A DNA stretch of 64,000 bases. Source: Struthio camelus (taxonomy: Eukaryota; Chordata; Aves; Struthioniformes; Struthionidae). This document shows, piece after piece, positions 38,832 to 49,559 of this stretch; positions within the stretch are counted from its first letter, which is position 1, and each line of letters starts with the position of its first letter. The DNA lies in the NCBI RefSeq assembly GCF_040807025.1, contig NC_090942.1:197898247-197962246 (forward strand), read 5' to 3'. Under the pieces are notes generated by a model. It was not told the origin of the DNA. It saw nothing but the letters and a program-made list of their open reading frames with translations, and ran no database searches. Position numbers and translations under genes: made by a program.

Positions 38832-38846
38832 TCTAGCCTTGTCGAG

Positions 38847-39000
38847 ATGGAGAAGGAGGCAAGCCAACTCGAGAGGGACCATGTTCACAGTGTATATGAG
38901 AAAATTGCTCCTTTCTTCAATGATGCACGCTACAAGGCATGGCCAAAGGTGCAGCAGTTCATTTCAGAACAGGAACCAGGCAGCCTGATTGCTGACATTG
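38847..39000 (+). CDS. TRMT9B: TRMT9B coding exon 1 (residues 1-52 start)
   Basis: This exon opens TRMT9B, the vertebrate Trm9-like methyltransferase also called KIAA1456. The whole exon runs from 38804 after a long polypyrimidine tract and AG at 38802-38803. It ends before the donor gtgagt at 39001. The first 43 bases are 5' UTR. The start at 38847 has a strong Kozak context, and no longer in-frame start is possible because of the TAG at 38829. The exon encodes 51 residues plus one base (phase 1). It includes the VHSVYEKIAPFFNDARYKAW segment typical of Trm9-family N-termini and ends in LIADI-G, the first half of AdoMet motif I. Joined to the other two exons it gives 455 residues, close to the roughly 454 of the human protein. 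The family is related to yeast Trm9, which methylates wobble-uridine side chains. TRMT9B itself has been linked to tumour suppression and, in flies, to synapse growth. Confidence 0.95.
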
Positions 39001-41492
39001 GTGAGTGGGGCTGTTTATCATATTGCTAATGACAATGTCTTCTCTATCTGTCAATCAATATTTGTGGAGTATTGATTGAAGAGTTTGGGGCTTGTCTGCA
39101 ACCTGTGAATCAAAACGGCCAGCCTATCAAACTTGCCTCAGATTTTCTCCACCATTCGTAGGTATATTAAGACAGTGTCACTTTTCCCAGTATCCAGTAG
39201 GTGCACTAAGCTGAGCAAATGTTGCCACTAATTTTCTTAAGATGTCATTAGTGGATACTAATGTCTGTATGTAGGCAAGATAGATCCAGATCTTGCATAG
39301 CTCTTACAATGGGTATTGCGCCGGGTCACGTTGAACCAAATATCCTGACACTGTCCTGAGTGCTTTGGGGAACAATGTGTTACAGTTTTTAATTCGTGAA
39401 AGTTTAAGATTGCCTAAATTATAGTAGGGAGGCCTGCATATTCTGCACCTACCTCACAAGTGGAAGTCATGCTGCTTGCCCAAACGAGATCTAAGATGGC
39501 TACGTTGTCATTGCTACATGTCTAGCCTAGACCGCTAAATAGCTTTTTTACTTCTTTTTCAATCTGTAATCCTTTCCAGCGATACCCATGTATAGCCCCA
39601 TCCCTTTTACTTTTTGTCTTTAAGTATAACATAGCAATATTCATGAAAGAGAAAATTAATATCTGATGGTTTAGTTAATCATATTATCTTGTTGGGTGTC
39701 TTTCAAGCTTTACCATATGTTTTGTTCGGTTTATTGCAGTCTAAATGCTGGGCACTATGTTCAAACCAGATCTTGGCAGATTTCACAGTGCTTTCAACGT
39801 GAACAAACAGATGCATACTGTGAGCCACAACACTAAATTTTTAGCAGTGTCACAGACTTTTAATATAAGCTCAGGCTTGACACCTGGGTTTTGGCCATTG
39901 GAGGCTGCTGATGTGGTGTTGTGCCCATGGTTGGAGATGAGTTTCATGTGAGACACAGTTGCCAGCAGTGCTGCCATGCAGCCATAGGGGAGTCTGCCTT
40001 TCTCCCCTGTCCTTCCATGCCTGGGGAGCAAGTGCTGGCACCAGTTTAGTAGAGATGCTTGTAGCATTTGTTGTTGGCTCGTACTGGAGCCTTTCCCTCC
40101 AGAACTGAAAGGCAGAAAAAGTCCTGGAGTTCACTTGCAGTCAGAGCTTCCAGGATAGTCCTCTTTCTTCTCTTTCTCCTTGGAAAATAGGGTCTAATAT
40201 TAGCCATCGACTGGCACTGCTTAACAGGACCTCTTCTCAGCTGATACTGGAGTCTTTCATAAGTCATGAAAAGGACTGTGAGATCGCCAGATATTTTCTG
40301 GATATCTTCTTTCCATTCCTGGCAGACAGGATCAGTAGTTAATCTTAGAGCAGCAGTTTGGAGCAGACTTCTACCGTCAACTCAGTCATGACTCATCTCC
40401 TATTGAAATGGCATAACAGATTGATGGGTCTGAGAGGCTCCGTCCTGAACACAGGGACCCCCACAGGGTTTCAGAACAGGTAATGTGGGATGACTATAAC
40501 CTAAACAGAGGGGTTTAACATTTAGGAGGTTCCAAAAATAAATGTAACTTAAAAAAAATTAAATTACAGATAAAAATCTGGGCTCTGACCCAAGGTTAGT
40601 GTTTGATGTAAGCATAGCCATAAATAGGATGTGAACTAAAGTCTGCACAAGGTAAATGCTATTTTGTTAGTTCCATGCATTTACCTCCCTGATCTTAATC
40701 TGAACGATAATTTTTATGACGCAAGTGAGAAAGGGAGTTTTTAAAATTGATAATCCACTTTAAAAGGCGGTAATTTTGTGTTAAGATCCAGACAATTCTG
40801 AAAACAAATTATCACAATTTTAGGTAAGATCTGCTTTACTGCTGACGTTAAAGTAGTTCTTATTTAAAGATATGTGCCTTTATTTCAACACAAGAAGTAT
40901 TTCAAATTGGGAAGGTGTAAATTTCCATGTCCAAAAACTCCATCATGAAAGGAAACTGCATGGAGATACCAGAAGAAGGAACTTCACTGTTGTCATGGTG
41001 ACAGTAATTAGCAGCAGTTAAACAGCAAACAATGGATTTAATGGTTTGGTCTAATAGTGGCTTAATTACTTAGCATCCTAGCTTGTCTATCAGCATTTCA
41101 ATACACAGGAACAATTTAGTGCTGTGCTCCCACTGCATGATGCTTTCACTTAGCTCTTTGTGACTATTACAGGTAGAATTGCAGTAGCATCATTACCATA
41201 AATGTTTTTGATTCTGTGTGTGGTGGGAAGGCCAAGGTAAATGCTCTCTAGCAATTCCACTTGAACACCTCCTGTCAGGCAGCAGAGAAAGGAGCAGTCT
41301 GTGCTCATCGAACTATAATGGCAAAAAACAATCTGAATTTCACCGCAATCATATCTTCTTTAAAATGAGTGGAGAATTTCAAACTGTTGAGCCCATTCAA
41401 GGGCGTACATCATGGCTAATGTCAGGAGCACACTGTCTTTTGCACAGACACCAGATGACCACCTTTCTTTCTCCTCCTCATTATTTCTTCAG
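39001..41492 (+). other. TRMT9B intron between coding exons 1 and 2
   Basis: The donor gtgagt (39001) and the acceptor ttatttcttcag (AG at 41491-41492) bound a phase-1 intron. No other gene, young repeat or conserved peptide was recognised inside it. Confidence 0.85.
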
Positions 41493-41666
41493 GCTGTGGA
41501 AATGGCAAATACCTTCATATCAATTCTCAAGTCTATAAACTGGGTTGCGATTACTGTTTCCCGTTGGTGGAATCAGCACGGAATGAAGGCCATGAAGTAA
41601 TGGTATGTCACAGCCTGTGTCTGCCGTATCGAAGTGAGTGCTTTGATGCTGTCATATCCATTGCTG
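41493..41666 (+). CDS. TRMT9B: TRMT9B coding exon 2 (AdoMet-binding core)
   Basis: This 174-base phase-1 exon carries the AdoMet-binding heart of TRMT9B. With the last base of the preceding exon it completes motif I, DIGCGNGKY (residues 50-58), the glycine-rich loop that holds the methionine part of AdoMet. GCDYC follows (residues 69-73). Asp71 is the acidic residue expected to bind the ribose hydroxyls. The strand carrying VCHSLCLPY (residues 89-97) has His91 where Trm9-like enzymes usually have an aspartate near the adenine. CFDAVISIA (101-109) is the motif IV strand. The donor is g|gtaagt at 41667. The frame closes perfectly onto exon 3 to give SIA-VIHHFST, which confirms both borders. This part of the fold is catalytic in active relatives, so the His91 change deserves checking. 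Confidence 0.95.
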
Positions 41667-43359
41667 GTAAGTTTGTGTGCTGTCAGTTTCTATAGGCCAG
41701 ACCTTTAAAGGGTCTAAAGCATTTAGGTTGCCTTTGCAGCCCATGCTAGGTTGTTTGTCAGTGAGCAACAGAATCTTTTGGGTTGTGAAGACCAGGGAAA
41801 TCTATATTAGCACAGTGAATTTATAGTATTGTAGACTCACAGTGAAAAACTGCAAAATGGGTAAGTCATGCAGATATGAGCTAAGCCTTATTCTCATGCA
41901 AGCACAGCTAAAATACAATGTGGAAAAAAGGAAAAGAGAGCCTTATTTGTGCTTTATCACTTGGCACAAGTTTGAAATGTTGGCTCTGTCAGGAGGAAGA
42001 TATAATAAAATTTGCTTAGGAACACCTGGGGAGTTTTTTGTAATGGAAACTACTGCAGAAAGGGCTAGATTGGAGCATATCCCCAGCTCAGTATTTAATC
42101 CCCTTATAGCCCTCCTTTTGCACTCCCATGCTCCAGCTCCCTTTGGCCAACACGGTTATTTTTGTGCTTATGAGGTAGGAGGACCATGACACTGATTTGC
42201 CTGGAAAATAACTCAGCAAAATAAAAATGTTGCTTTTAGCTAAATCAGTTACCCACTGCTTCACTGCCCGAGAGATCTTGTTTCAGCACAATAAAGGGGA
42301 TAATGCAGAAAAAGAGCAAGGAGCCAATGACACTTACTTCAGCTACCACCTTAAAACGTTCATTGAACAACCTCAGATTTCTTTCCTTGTCTTTTAAGAT
42401 TTTTCCTTTTTTTTTTACTTGCCCTTTTCAACCTAACTTAATGATAGATGAACTATCTGTCTTTGTCACTTTTAAAGCAGACTTTGAATGCTACTGTGGC
42501 TGTAGCTTTATCCCGTGCTAGTTCCTCTTAAATTTTGAGGGTTCTTTTCTTTTGGGAGTCTTGAAATTACTCACCCACCTTCTACAAGTCAGGTAGTAAA
42601 CTTATACTGACTAAAAGTAGGGCACTACTGGAAATAAAACAGACTACACTGATCAGCAAACTTCATTTTCTTTTTCTCATAAACTAAGGAGAGTGAAGCA
42701 CTCTAAGCCTTGTTAAATCAAAGTGAAATGTTAATATCTCACATCTCTTAAAGTTAGTGAGTAGCCTTACACAGCCTCTTTTCAATGTCTCAGGTGACCT
42801 TTCTTTAAGCCCTGGGGAACTTTACTTTTCAAGTCTAGGTCCATGTCATATAATTTGACATTTGGTGGAATTCCAAGAGTGCATTATTGTCTCTGGTAGA
42901 TCATTCTACAGGACTCTGACCCATGCTTAACAACACTGTCTGAGAGCCTTTCAGACATGAATTAAGAAAGGTGACCAGGAGCTAATGGTACTTATTATTA
43001 GGTTTTCACATCCTCTGCCCTGATGAAGTAATATGTCAGCATGTGCCCAGATCTGACATTTTCTGGAAATGCAGGGTGAGGAAGTGCTGGACAAGCCTGA
43101 TCTGTTGAAGGGGATACATAGGCATGGCTCAGAAGTTTTCTAGGCACTGGCATCTCTGGGCCCCAGGACTAGTTATGAGATACAGGCTACACAAAAGCCG
43201 GGTAGCTGGGGTGAGATTACTGCTGGAGATGCAGAGGACTATAGATCTTCCCATCCAGAGAAAGCTGTTTGCATGGCTGCAGTGCAAAATGCTAGAATCA
43301 GTGAGGAATCCAGGAAAGCACTTACAGATCAATCCAGATGGTTAGGGTGTGTGGCCCCT

Positions 43360-43450
43360 GCATTAAAAAAGACTGTAACATTGCTGCAAATTACAAAGTT
43401 GTTTCTGTTACATCCACAACCATCACAGAGCATGCAGGAACCATAGGAGG
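43360..43450 (+). repeat. Faint ancient LINE reverse-transcriptase remnant
   Basis: One frame reads NYKVVSVTSTTITEH (43391-43435), similar to the NYRPVSLTSIPGKV segment in the young CR1 (47416-47456). The match is confined to about 45 bases, so it could be chance. Confidence 0.3.
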
Positions 43451-43679
43451 TCATGAACCAAATATCATAATTCCTTATTATTGCTGAAAAAAGCTTGAAA
43501 AATATGGTTCAAATGCATTATAAAGCTTCAAGAAAGGCAAATAAACCTCTCCTTGATTTAATTACATATTTCTTATTTTTTAACCAACTTACTTAATAAT
43601 TTTGAAAACACAAATCATCATTTTTAAGTGCTTGGCCTGTCAGCTATGCAAACACTGGTATTTTCACATTTCTTCAAAT

Positions 43680-43830
43680 AAGTTATAAATTATAATACAG
43701 ATTAGTATATTATACTCAGACACTATATATTATATATTAATATTATATATGTATTGTATATTAATAAAGTATAAATTACAAATTATATTAAATTGTTAAA
43801 TATATTTGTATATGTACTATAGTTTTAGTA
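43680..43830. repeat. AT-rich low-complexity stretch
   Basis: The bases are almost all A and T, with repeated 'tatatta' wording. No regular unit could be defined. Confidence 0.85.
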
Positions 43831-45062
43831 AGTATGTTTTTTTTTAATTCTTCAGTAGACCGCGTAGGGAGGCAAACAATTTCTGTAGGAGTCCTAAAGC
43901 CAGGTCTGTAGTAGGAAATCTTGGCAAAATAGCAGCGTCAGGCCTAAGTTAATGATTTTTCTGTACTCAACACTGGCTGTATATACACATATAGTGAAGT
44001 ATTTTTGCCAGTTCCATGAATGGAATAACCTGTACTGACAAGAAACAAATGTAGACATCATATATCAGCAAAATTTTAAAGTGGGCTGCTTTCAAATGCT
44101 TCACTTGCTGTTGAAGGAGACAAATTTGTCCTATGAGTATGCAGTTTATTCCACTATATTTTCTCTGCATTTTTAAAGAACTCTTAGTCACTTTCCCAGT
44201 GTATTTATGGCATAATCTTATTTGAGATTTCATAAATATCACCAAACAACAGAAATCAGCCCTTTTGCTGTATACTGATGGTTTTGTAACTGTTAGCATG
44301 ATGAAGCCATTCCTATATTAGTGAAATCAGTTTTTTTGCTACTAACGATAATGGAAGGAGGACTGGCACTCGTTTATTTCCACTCTGGCTAAAGAATTAA
44401 TCCTAATCACAATGCAGTGCTGATATTTTTTAGCATAGCTTTACGTTTGTCGACATGATTTTCTCTTTTACCTGGCCAGATCATGTTCTGTATTAATAAA
44501 ATCTGCTGCATGTTGATTTCTTGGACTCTGAAATAGGTAAAGGACAAGAAAAAGGTTTTTCTATTAATTTAGGTAAGTAATTTCTTTCCTCCAAATGCAA
44601 AGGTGAAGACAAATTATTTTCCACTCTTTTTAGGAGTCAGATACTCAAGTCAGTACAATTTTTTATTTTAGTACTGAAATATCTGATCAGCCTTTTCACC
44701 CCAGTGCTAAAAAATGGTGAATAGCATCAAATGGTTTTCCTTAATACCAGTATGTGAAAATTAACTTCATTTTAATCTTGATCTTTCAGTCATGTAAGTA
44801 GTTTAACAGAGAAAGTGAGGAGAACCTAAAGGAGGTAAAACTGTCTAATCTTCGAGTTTACACTGTCTTTGAATGTGGTCTATGTAATTACAATAATATA
44901 ATTCTTGTTAAAGTTTCCAAGGTTGGAGAGTCTCTTGGCAACAAAAATCCAAATAAAAGGTTCAGGAGTTTGCTTACTCTATAAGGTTATGTCTTTAAGG
45001 CAAAATTCAGTGAGACACACTGAGCAAAAAGAAACTAAGTGCTAGTATATATGTCTATATAC

Positions 45063-45102
45063 TATGTACTATATATATATATATGTATATATATAGTACA
45101 TA
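45063..45102. repeat. 40-bp AT palindrome at CR1 junction
   Basis: The left arm tatgtactatatatata (45063-45079) and the right arm tatatatatagtacata (45086-45102) are exact reverse complements of 17 bases, separated by 6 bases. The CR1 begins immediately to the right. An AT palindrome of this length can extrude as a cruciform and is prone to breakage and slippage. Confidence 0.9.
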
Positions 45103-45105
45103 ACG

Positions 45106-45794
45106 CTGTTCAAGAGGGCTGGAAGCTGGTGACCTCTCGTAGAAGGAGAAAGGCTCTTGCTCCTCCTCAAGACTTACCCTTGAAGAACAAGTTTAGCGCC
45201 CTCCAAGCTGAGGAGAGGCTGGGCATGGCTCCAAGGGAGGCAACTGGCCTGGCAGACCCTGTGCCGTGCAGGAACCCCCGGAAGAAGCGGCGAGTGATTG
45301 TTGTGGGTGACTCCCTGCTGCAGGGGACAGAGGCACCTATCTGCCGACCTGACCTCTTGTCCAGAGAGGTTTGCTGCCTGCCAGGGGCTCGAATAAGAGA
45401 TGTCGTGGAAAGACTGCCAAGGCTTGTCCACGCATCGGACTACTACCCTCTGCTGATCTTCCATGTGGGTGCTAACGACACAAAAGGCAAACTGGAAACC
45501 ATCAAACAGGACTTCAGAGCTCTGGGAATGGTGGTGAAGGGTCTGGGAGCCCAGGTGGTTTTCTCCTCAATCTTGCCTGTGAGGGGAAAGGACAGGAGGA
45601 GGAGTAGACGAATTTTCCAAGTTAACAGCTGGCTGCGCCGCTGGTGTTGGCAACAGGGCTTTGGTTTCTATGACCATGGAACGCTGTTTGAAGATCAACA
45701 GCTGATGGGGAGCAATGGGATCCACCTTACCAAGCGGGGCACACGCATCTTTGCCAACAGATTGGCCAGCCTGGTAAGGAGGGCTTTAAACTAG
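45106..45794 (+). pseudogene. CR1 ORF1 remnant with SGNH-esterase domain
   Basis: The frame encodes the C-terminal part of CR1 ORF1, whose esterase domain is of the SGNH hydrolase type. Block I is VVGDSLLQG (Ser in GDS, about 45299-45325), and the block III equivalent is HVGANDTKG (about 45462-45488). The final block reads GSNGIHLTKRG. There the catalytic His is kept (45723-45725), but the residue three before it is Asn (AAT at 45714-45716), where SGNH enzymes have Asp. The N-terminal zinc-finger-like region is absent because of truncation. A chance ATG at 45051 in flanking DNA is in frame and would give a 247-residue chimera. No stop interrupts the retained part before TAG at 45792-45794. 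ORF2 begins 5 bases later. Confidence 0.85.
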
Positions 45795-45799
45795 GCAAG

Positions 45800-48692
45800 A
45801 TGGGGGAAGGGGAGTGGTATAGTGGCAGGAGAGTCAGTAAAACACCGCTCAAGTCAGGATGCCTGCAGCGGGTGCATACAACCAGGGGAGACAGCATGGA
45901 ACATGGCTATGGAGGATCCTCTTGCACCTCTCCTGGGAAGCTTGCATGCTTGACTGGCTCTCTGAAATGCCTGTATACCAATGCACGCAGCATGGGGAAT
46001 AAGCAGGAAGAGTTAGAGATCTGTGTGCGGTCACAGGGCCATGATCTCATTGCAGTTACAGAGACATGGTGGGATAGTTCACATGACTGGGATGCTGTCA
46101 TGGATGTGCCTGGGATGTGCTTTTTAGGAAAGACAGGCCAGGAAGGCGAGGTGGTGGAGTTGCTCTTTATATGAGGGAGCAACTAGAATGTATGGAGCTC
46201 TGCCTCGGGGTGGATGAAGAGCAAGTTGAGAGCCTATGGGTAAGGATTAAAGGGCAGGATAACATGGATGACACTGTTGTGGGGGTTTACTACAGGCCAC
46301 CTGATCAGGAGGAAGTCATCGATGAGGCCTTCTACCGACAGCTGGAAGTAGCCTCACAATCACAGGCCCTGCTTCTCATGGGAGACTTCAACCACCCTGA
46401 CATCTGTTGGCAAGACAGCACAGCTAGGCACAAACAGTCAAAGAGGTTCCTGCAGAGGATTGATGATAATTTCTTGACTCAGGTGGTGGAGACGCCAATG
46501 AGGAGAGGTGCAATGCTAGACCTTGTACTAACGAACAAAGAAGGTCTAGTTGGAGAGGTGAAGGTTGGGGGCAGCCTTGGCTGCAGTGACCATGAGATGG
46601 TGGAGTTGAGGATCCTACGAGGAGGGAGCAGGGCAATGAGTAGGATTGCAACGCTGGACTTCAGGAGAGCTGACTTTGGCCTCTTCAGGGACCTACTTAG
46701 GGGAATCTCCTGGGGTAGGGCCCTAGAAGGAAGAGGGGTCCAAGAAAGCTGGTTAATATTCAAGCATCACTTCCTCCAGGCTCAAGATCAGTGCATCCCT
46801 CTGAGGAAGAAGTCCAGCAAAGCGGGCAGGAGACCTGCATGGATGAGCAAGGAACTCCTGGCCAAACTCCAGCAGAAGAAGGAAGTGTACAGAATGTGGA
46901 AAAGGGGACAGGCCACTTGGGAGGAATACAGGGGCATTGTCAGAGTGTGCAGGGATGCGACAAGGAAGGCTAAGGCCCAGTTGGAATTAAATCTGGCTAG
47001 GGATATCAAGGACAACAAGAAGGCCTTCTTCAAATACAGCAACAGCAAAAGGAAGACTAGGGAAAACGTGGGCCCGCTGCTGAACGGGGCGAGTGCCCTG
47101 GTGACGAAGGATACAGAGAAGGCAGAGTTGCTGAATGCTGCCTTTGCTTCCGTCTTCACTGCTAAGGCCAGTCCTCAAGAATTCCCTTGGTTGAGGAGGA
47201 TCAGGTTAGAGATCTTTTGTCCAAACTTGACATCCATAAATCCATGGGCCCCGATGGGATGCAACCAGGAGTGTTGAGGGAGCTAGCGGATGTTATCGCT
47301 AGGCCACTCTCCATCATCTTGGAAAGGTCCTGGAGATCAGGAGAGGTGCCTGAGGACTGGAAGAAAGCCAATGTCATGCCAGTCTTCCAAAAGGGCGAGA
47401 AGGAGGAGCCAGGAAACTACAGGCCTGTCAGCCTCACCTCCATCCCGGGAAAGGTGAGGGAACAGCTCCTCCTGGAGGTCCCCACTAAGCATGTGGAGGA
47501 CAAGAAGGTGATCAGGAGTAGTCAGCATGGATTCACCAAAGGGAAATACTGCTTGACCAATTTGATAGCCTTCTATGATGGAATGACTGGCTGGGGAGAT
47601 GAGGGGAGAGCAGCGGATGCTGTCTCCCTGGACTTCAGCAAGGCTTTTGACACTGTCTCCCATCACATCCTCCTAGGTAAGCTCAGGAAGTGTGGGCTAG
47701 ACGAGTGGACAGTGAGGTGGATCGAGAACTGGCTGGATGGCTGAGCTCAGAGGGTTGTGATCAGCGGCGCAGAGTCTGGTTGGAGGCCTGTGGCTAGTGG
47801 TGTCCCCCAGGGGTCAGTCCTGGCTCCAGTCTTGTTCAATATATTCATCAGTGACCTGGATGAAGGGACAGAGTGCACCCTCAGCAAGTTTGCTGATGAT
47901 ACTAAACTGGGGGGAGAGGCTAACACACCAGAAGACTGTGCTGCCATTCAGAGGGAGCTGGAGAGGCTGAAGAGGTGGGCAGAGAGGAACCTCCTGAAGT
48001 TCCACAAAGGCAAGTGCAAGGTCTTGCACCTAGGCAGGAATAATCCCATGCACCAGTACAGGCTGGGGGTTGACCTGTTGGAAAGTAGCTCTGCCGAGAA
48101 GGACCTGGGAGTCCTGGTGGACAACAAGTTAAACATGAGCCAGCAGTGTGCCCTTGTGGCCGAGAAGGCCAATGGTATCCTGGGGTGCATGAGGCAGAGT
48201 GTTGCCAGCAGGTGGAGGGAGGTGATCCTGCCCCTCTACTCAGCCCTGGTGAGGCCTCACCTGGAGTACTGTGTCCAGTTCTGGGCTCCCCAGGACAAGA
48301 GAGACATGGCACTCCTGGAGAGAGTCCAGCGGAGGGCTACCAAGATGATTAGAGGGCTGGAGCATCTCTCCTATGAAGAAAGACTGCGAGAGCTGGGCCT
48401 GTTCAGCCTGGAGAAGAGAAGATTGAGAGGGGATCTCATCAACGTGTACAAGTATCTGAAGGGGGAGTGTCAAGAGGATGAGGCCAGCCTCTTCTCCGTG
48501 GTGCCCAGCAACAGGACAAGAGGCAATGGGCAGAAACTGAACCACAGGAAGTTCCATCTGAACCTGAGAAAAAACTTCTTCCCTGTGAGGGTGACAGAGC
48601 ATTGGAACAGGTTGCCCAGAGAGGTAGTGGAGTCTCCTTTGCTGGAGATATTCAAAAGCCGTCTGGATGTGATCCTGGGCAATATGCTCTAG
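45800..48692 (+). pseudogene. CR1 ORF2, endonuclease plus reverse transcriptase, broken
   Basis: ORF2 is read in three pieces. From 45800 the APE-type endonuclease starts, with TNARSMGNKQ and VTETWWD. The frame shifts by one base near 46110-46120. It continues with [25 protein letters not shown] and GCSDHEMVE, so all the endonuclease catalytic boxes are present. A second shift near 47178-47195 leads into the reverse transcriptase: GNYRPVSLTS, QHGFTKGKYCLTN and LDFSKAFDTVSHH. A TGA stop at 47742-47744 comes next. After it the same frame reads [24 protein letters not shown] (catalytic Asp pair), [10 protein letters not shown] and a normal C-terminus ending at 48692. The element cannot make an active protein as it stands. 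Only the breaks are described here. Confidence 0.93.
47742..47744 (+). other. Nonsense codon in CR1 ORF2 at a lost CpG
   Basis: TGA interrupts the RT. The antisense CR1 has CGA at the homologous codon (complement of TCG, around 16272-16276). The change is therefore a C-to-T transition at a CpG. Confidence 0.85.
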
Positions 48693-48755
48693 GTGACCCT
48701 GCTTGAGCAGGGAGGTTGGACTAGATGATCTCCAGAGGTCCCTTCCAACGTAAAC

Positions 48756-48771
48756 GATTCTGTGATTCTAT
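48756..48771 (+). repeat. CR1 3' terminal octamer tail
   Basis: gattctgtgattctat is about two units of the ATTCTGTG tail that ends CR1 elements in place of poly(A). It sets the 3' boundary of the insertion. Confidence 0.95.
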
Positions 48772-49559
48772 CAGAAGCAGCTTCATATTAGTGTTATATT
48801 GCACTATTGTGCCAATTAACATGAGTGTGACATTGTTATATTGTTTCTTTACCCCATAGACTATTTCTGTGCAGCCTTGGGTATTTCTGCATAGCGCTGA
48901 GTTTTGTCATATAAGTATATCATTACTAACTGCCAGCTCTCCTAAGAATCTCATTTCTCATAAGGATCACTTGGGAATGCAATCTAACAGTTTTTTTTAA
49001 CTTTTTCCAACAAAAAAGCAACGTATGTAGAATATGATATTCACTAAAAGAAGCACTATTAAAGGCACAACAAACAACCTGTCGCAGTGGAAAACATGGT
49101 GTAATTAGGATCTAGTATGATAGCATGAAGAATTCCTTAATGCCATAGAAATTGAGAAGAAATCATATAAAAAGAAGAGATAGGGGCATATGGCTACCAA
49201 TAATTAGTGTAAAGGACCAAAATCAGGATGGCTATAGTGTAACGTGAATTAGCACTAAGAAAAGGTTTATAGATGCATACAAGGAAGAGGAAAACAAATG
49301 CAGTCATGAGTGCGTTCCTGAAAAGGAAGGAAGACCAAATAATGGGTACCAGAGAGAAAACTGGAGGAGGCCAGTGCATTTTTCTTTGGTCTTCCTGCAA
49401 AGTTAATTATGATCATCAGCTAGTTAGCAGAGTTTTAACCAGGGCACGGGAGTTTAGAATAAAAAAGGAAATAACAGGTTAAACAATATTTAGATAAGTT
49501 CGGTTATACAAACGGTGAGGAAATCATGAAATTCATCTTAAACTACTTGAAGAACAGTT
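48772..49559 (+). other. Intron 3 between CR1 copies, nothing recognised
   Basis: AT-rich intronic DNA with no recognisable element. Confidence 0.5.

Larger units (their letters stand above)
41667..45062 (+). other. TRMT9B intron 3, 5' part
   Basis: This intronic DNA starts at the donor gtaagt. It contains a weak ancient RT fragment at 43360-43450 and an AT-rich stretch at 43680-43830. No exon or RNA gene is seen. Confidence 0.7.
45103..48771 (+). mobile_element. Long 5'-truncated CR1 LINE, sense to TRMT9B
   Basis: This 3.67-kb element holds, in order, most of ORF1 (esterase), ORF2 (endonuclease plus reverse transcriptase), a short 3' UTR and the CR1 tail gattctgtgattctat (48756-48771). A full CR1 is about 4.5 kb, so roughly 0.8 kb of 5' end (5' UTR and the ORF1 N-terminus) is missing. 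Two frame shifts and one stop codon break ORF2, so the copy is dead, but every catalytic block can still be read. It is young enough to be aligned by eye to the antisense CR1 at 15319. It lies in intron 3, 3.4 kb after coding exon 2. Confidence 0.95.

Noticed and set aside
45849..48602. Many antisense and alternate frames of 60-130 codons across the long CR1
   Set aside because: They are shadows of the CR1 ORF2 coding sequence and show no domain of their own.
45103..48771. Long CR1 considered as a functional host gene because its frames are long
   Set aside because: It has two frame shifts, a stop codon, the octamer tail and a 5' truncation, all marks of a dead retrotransposon.
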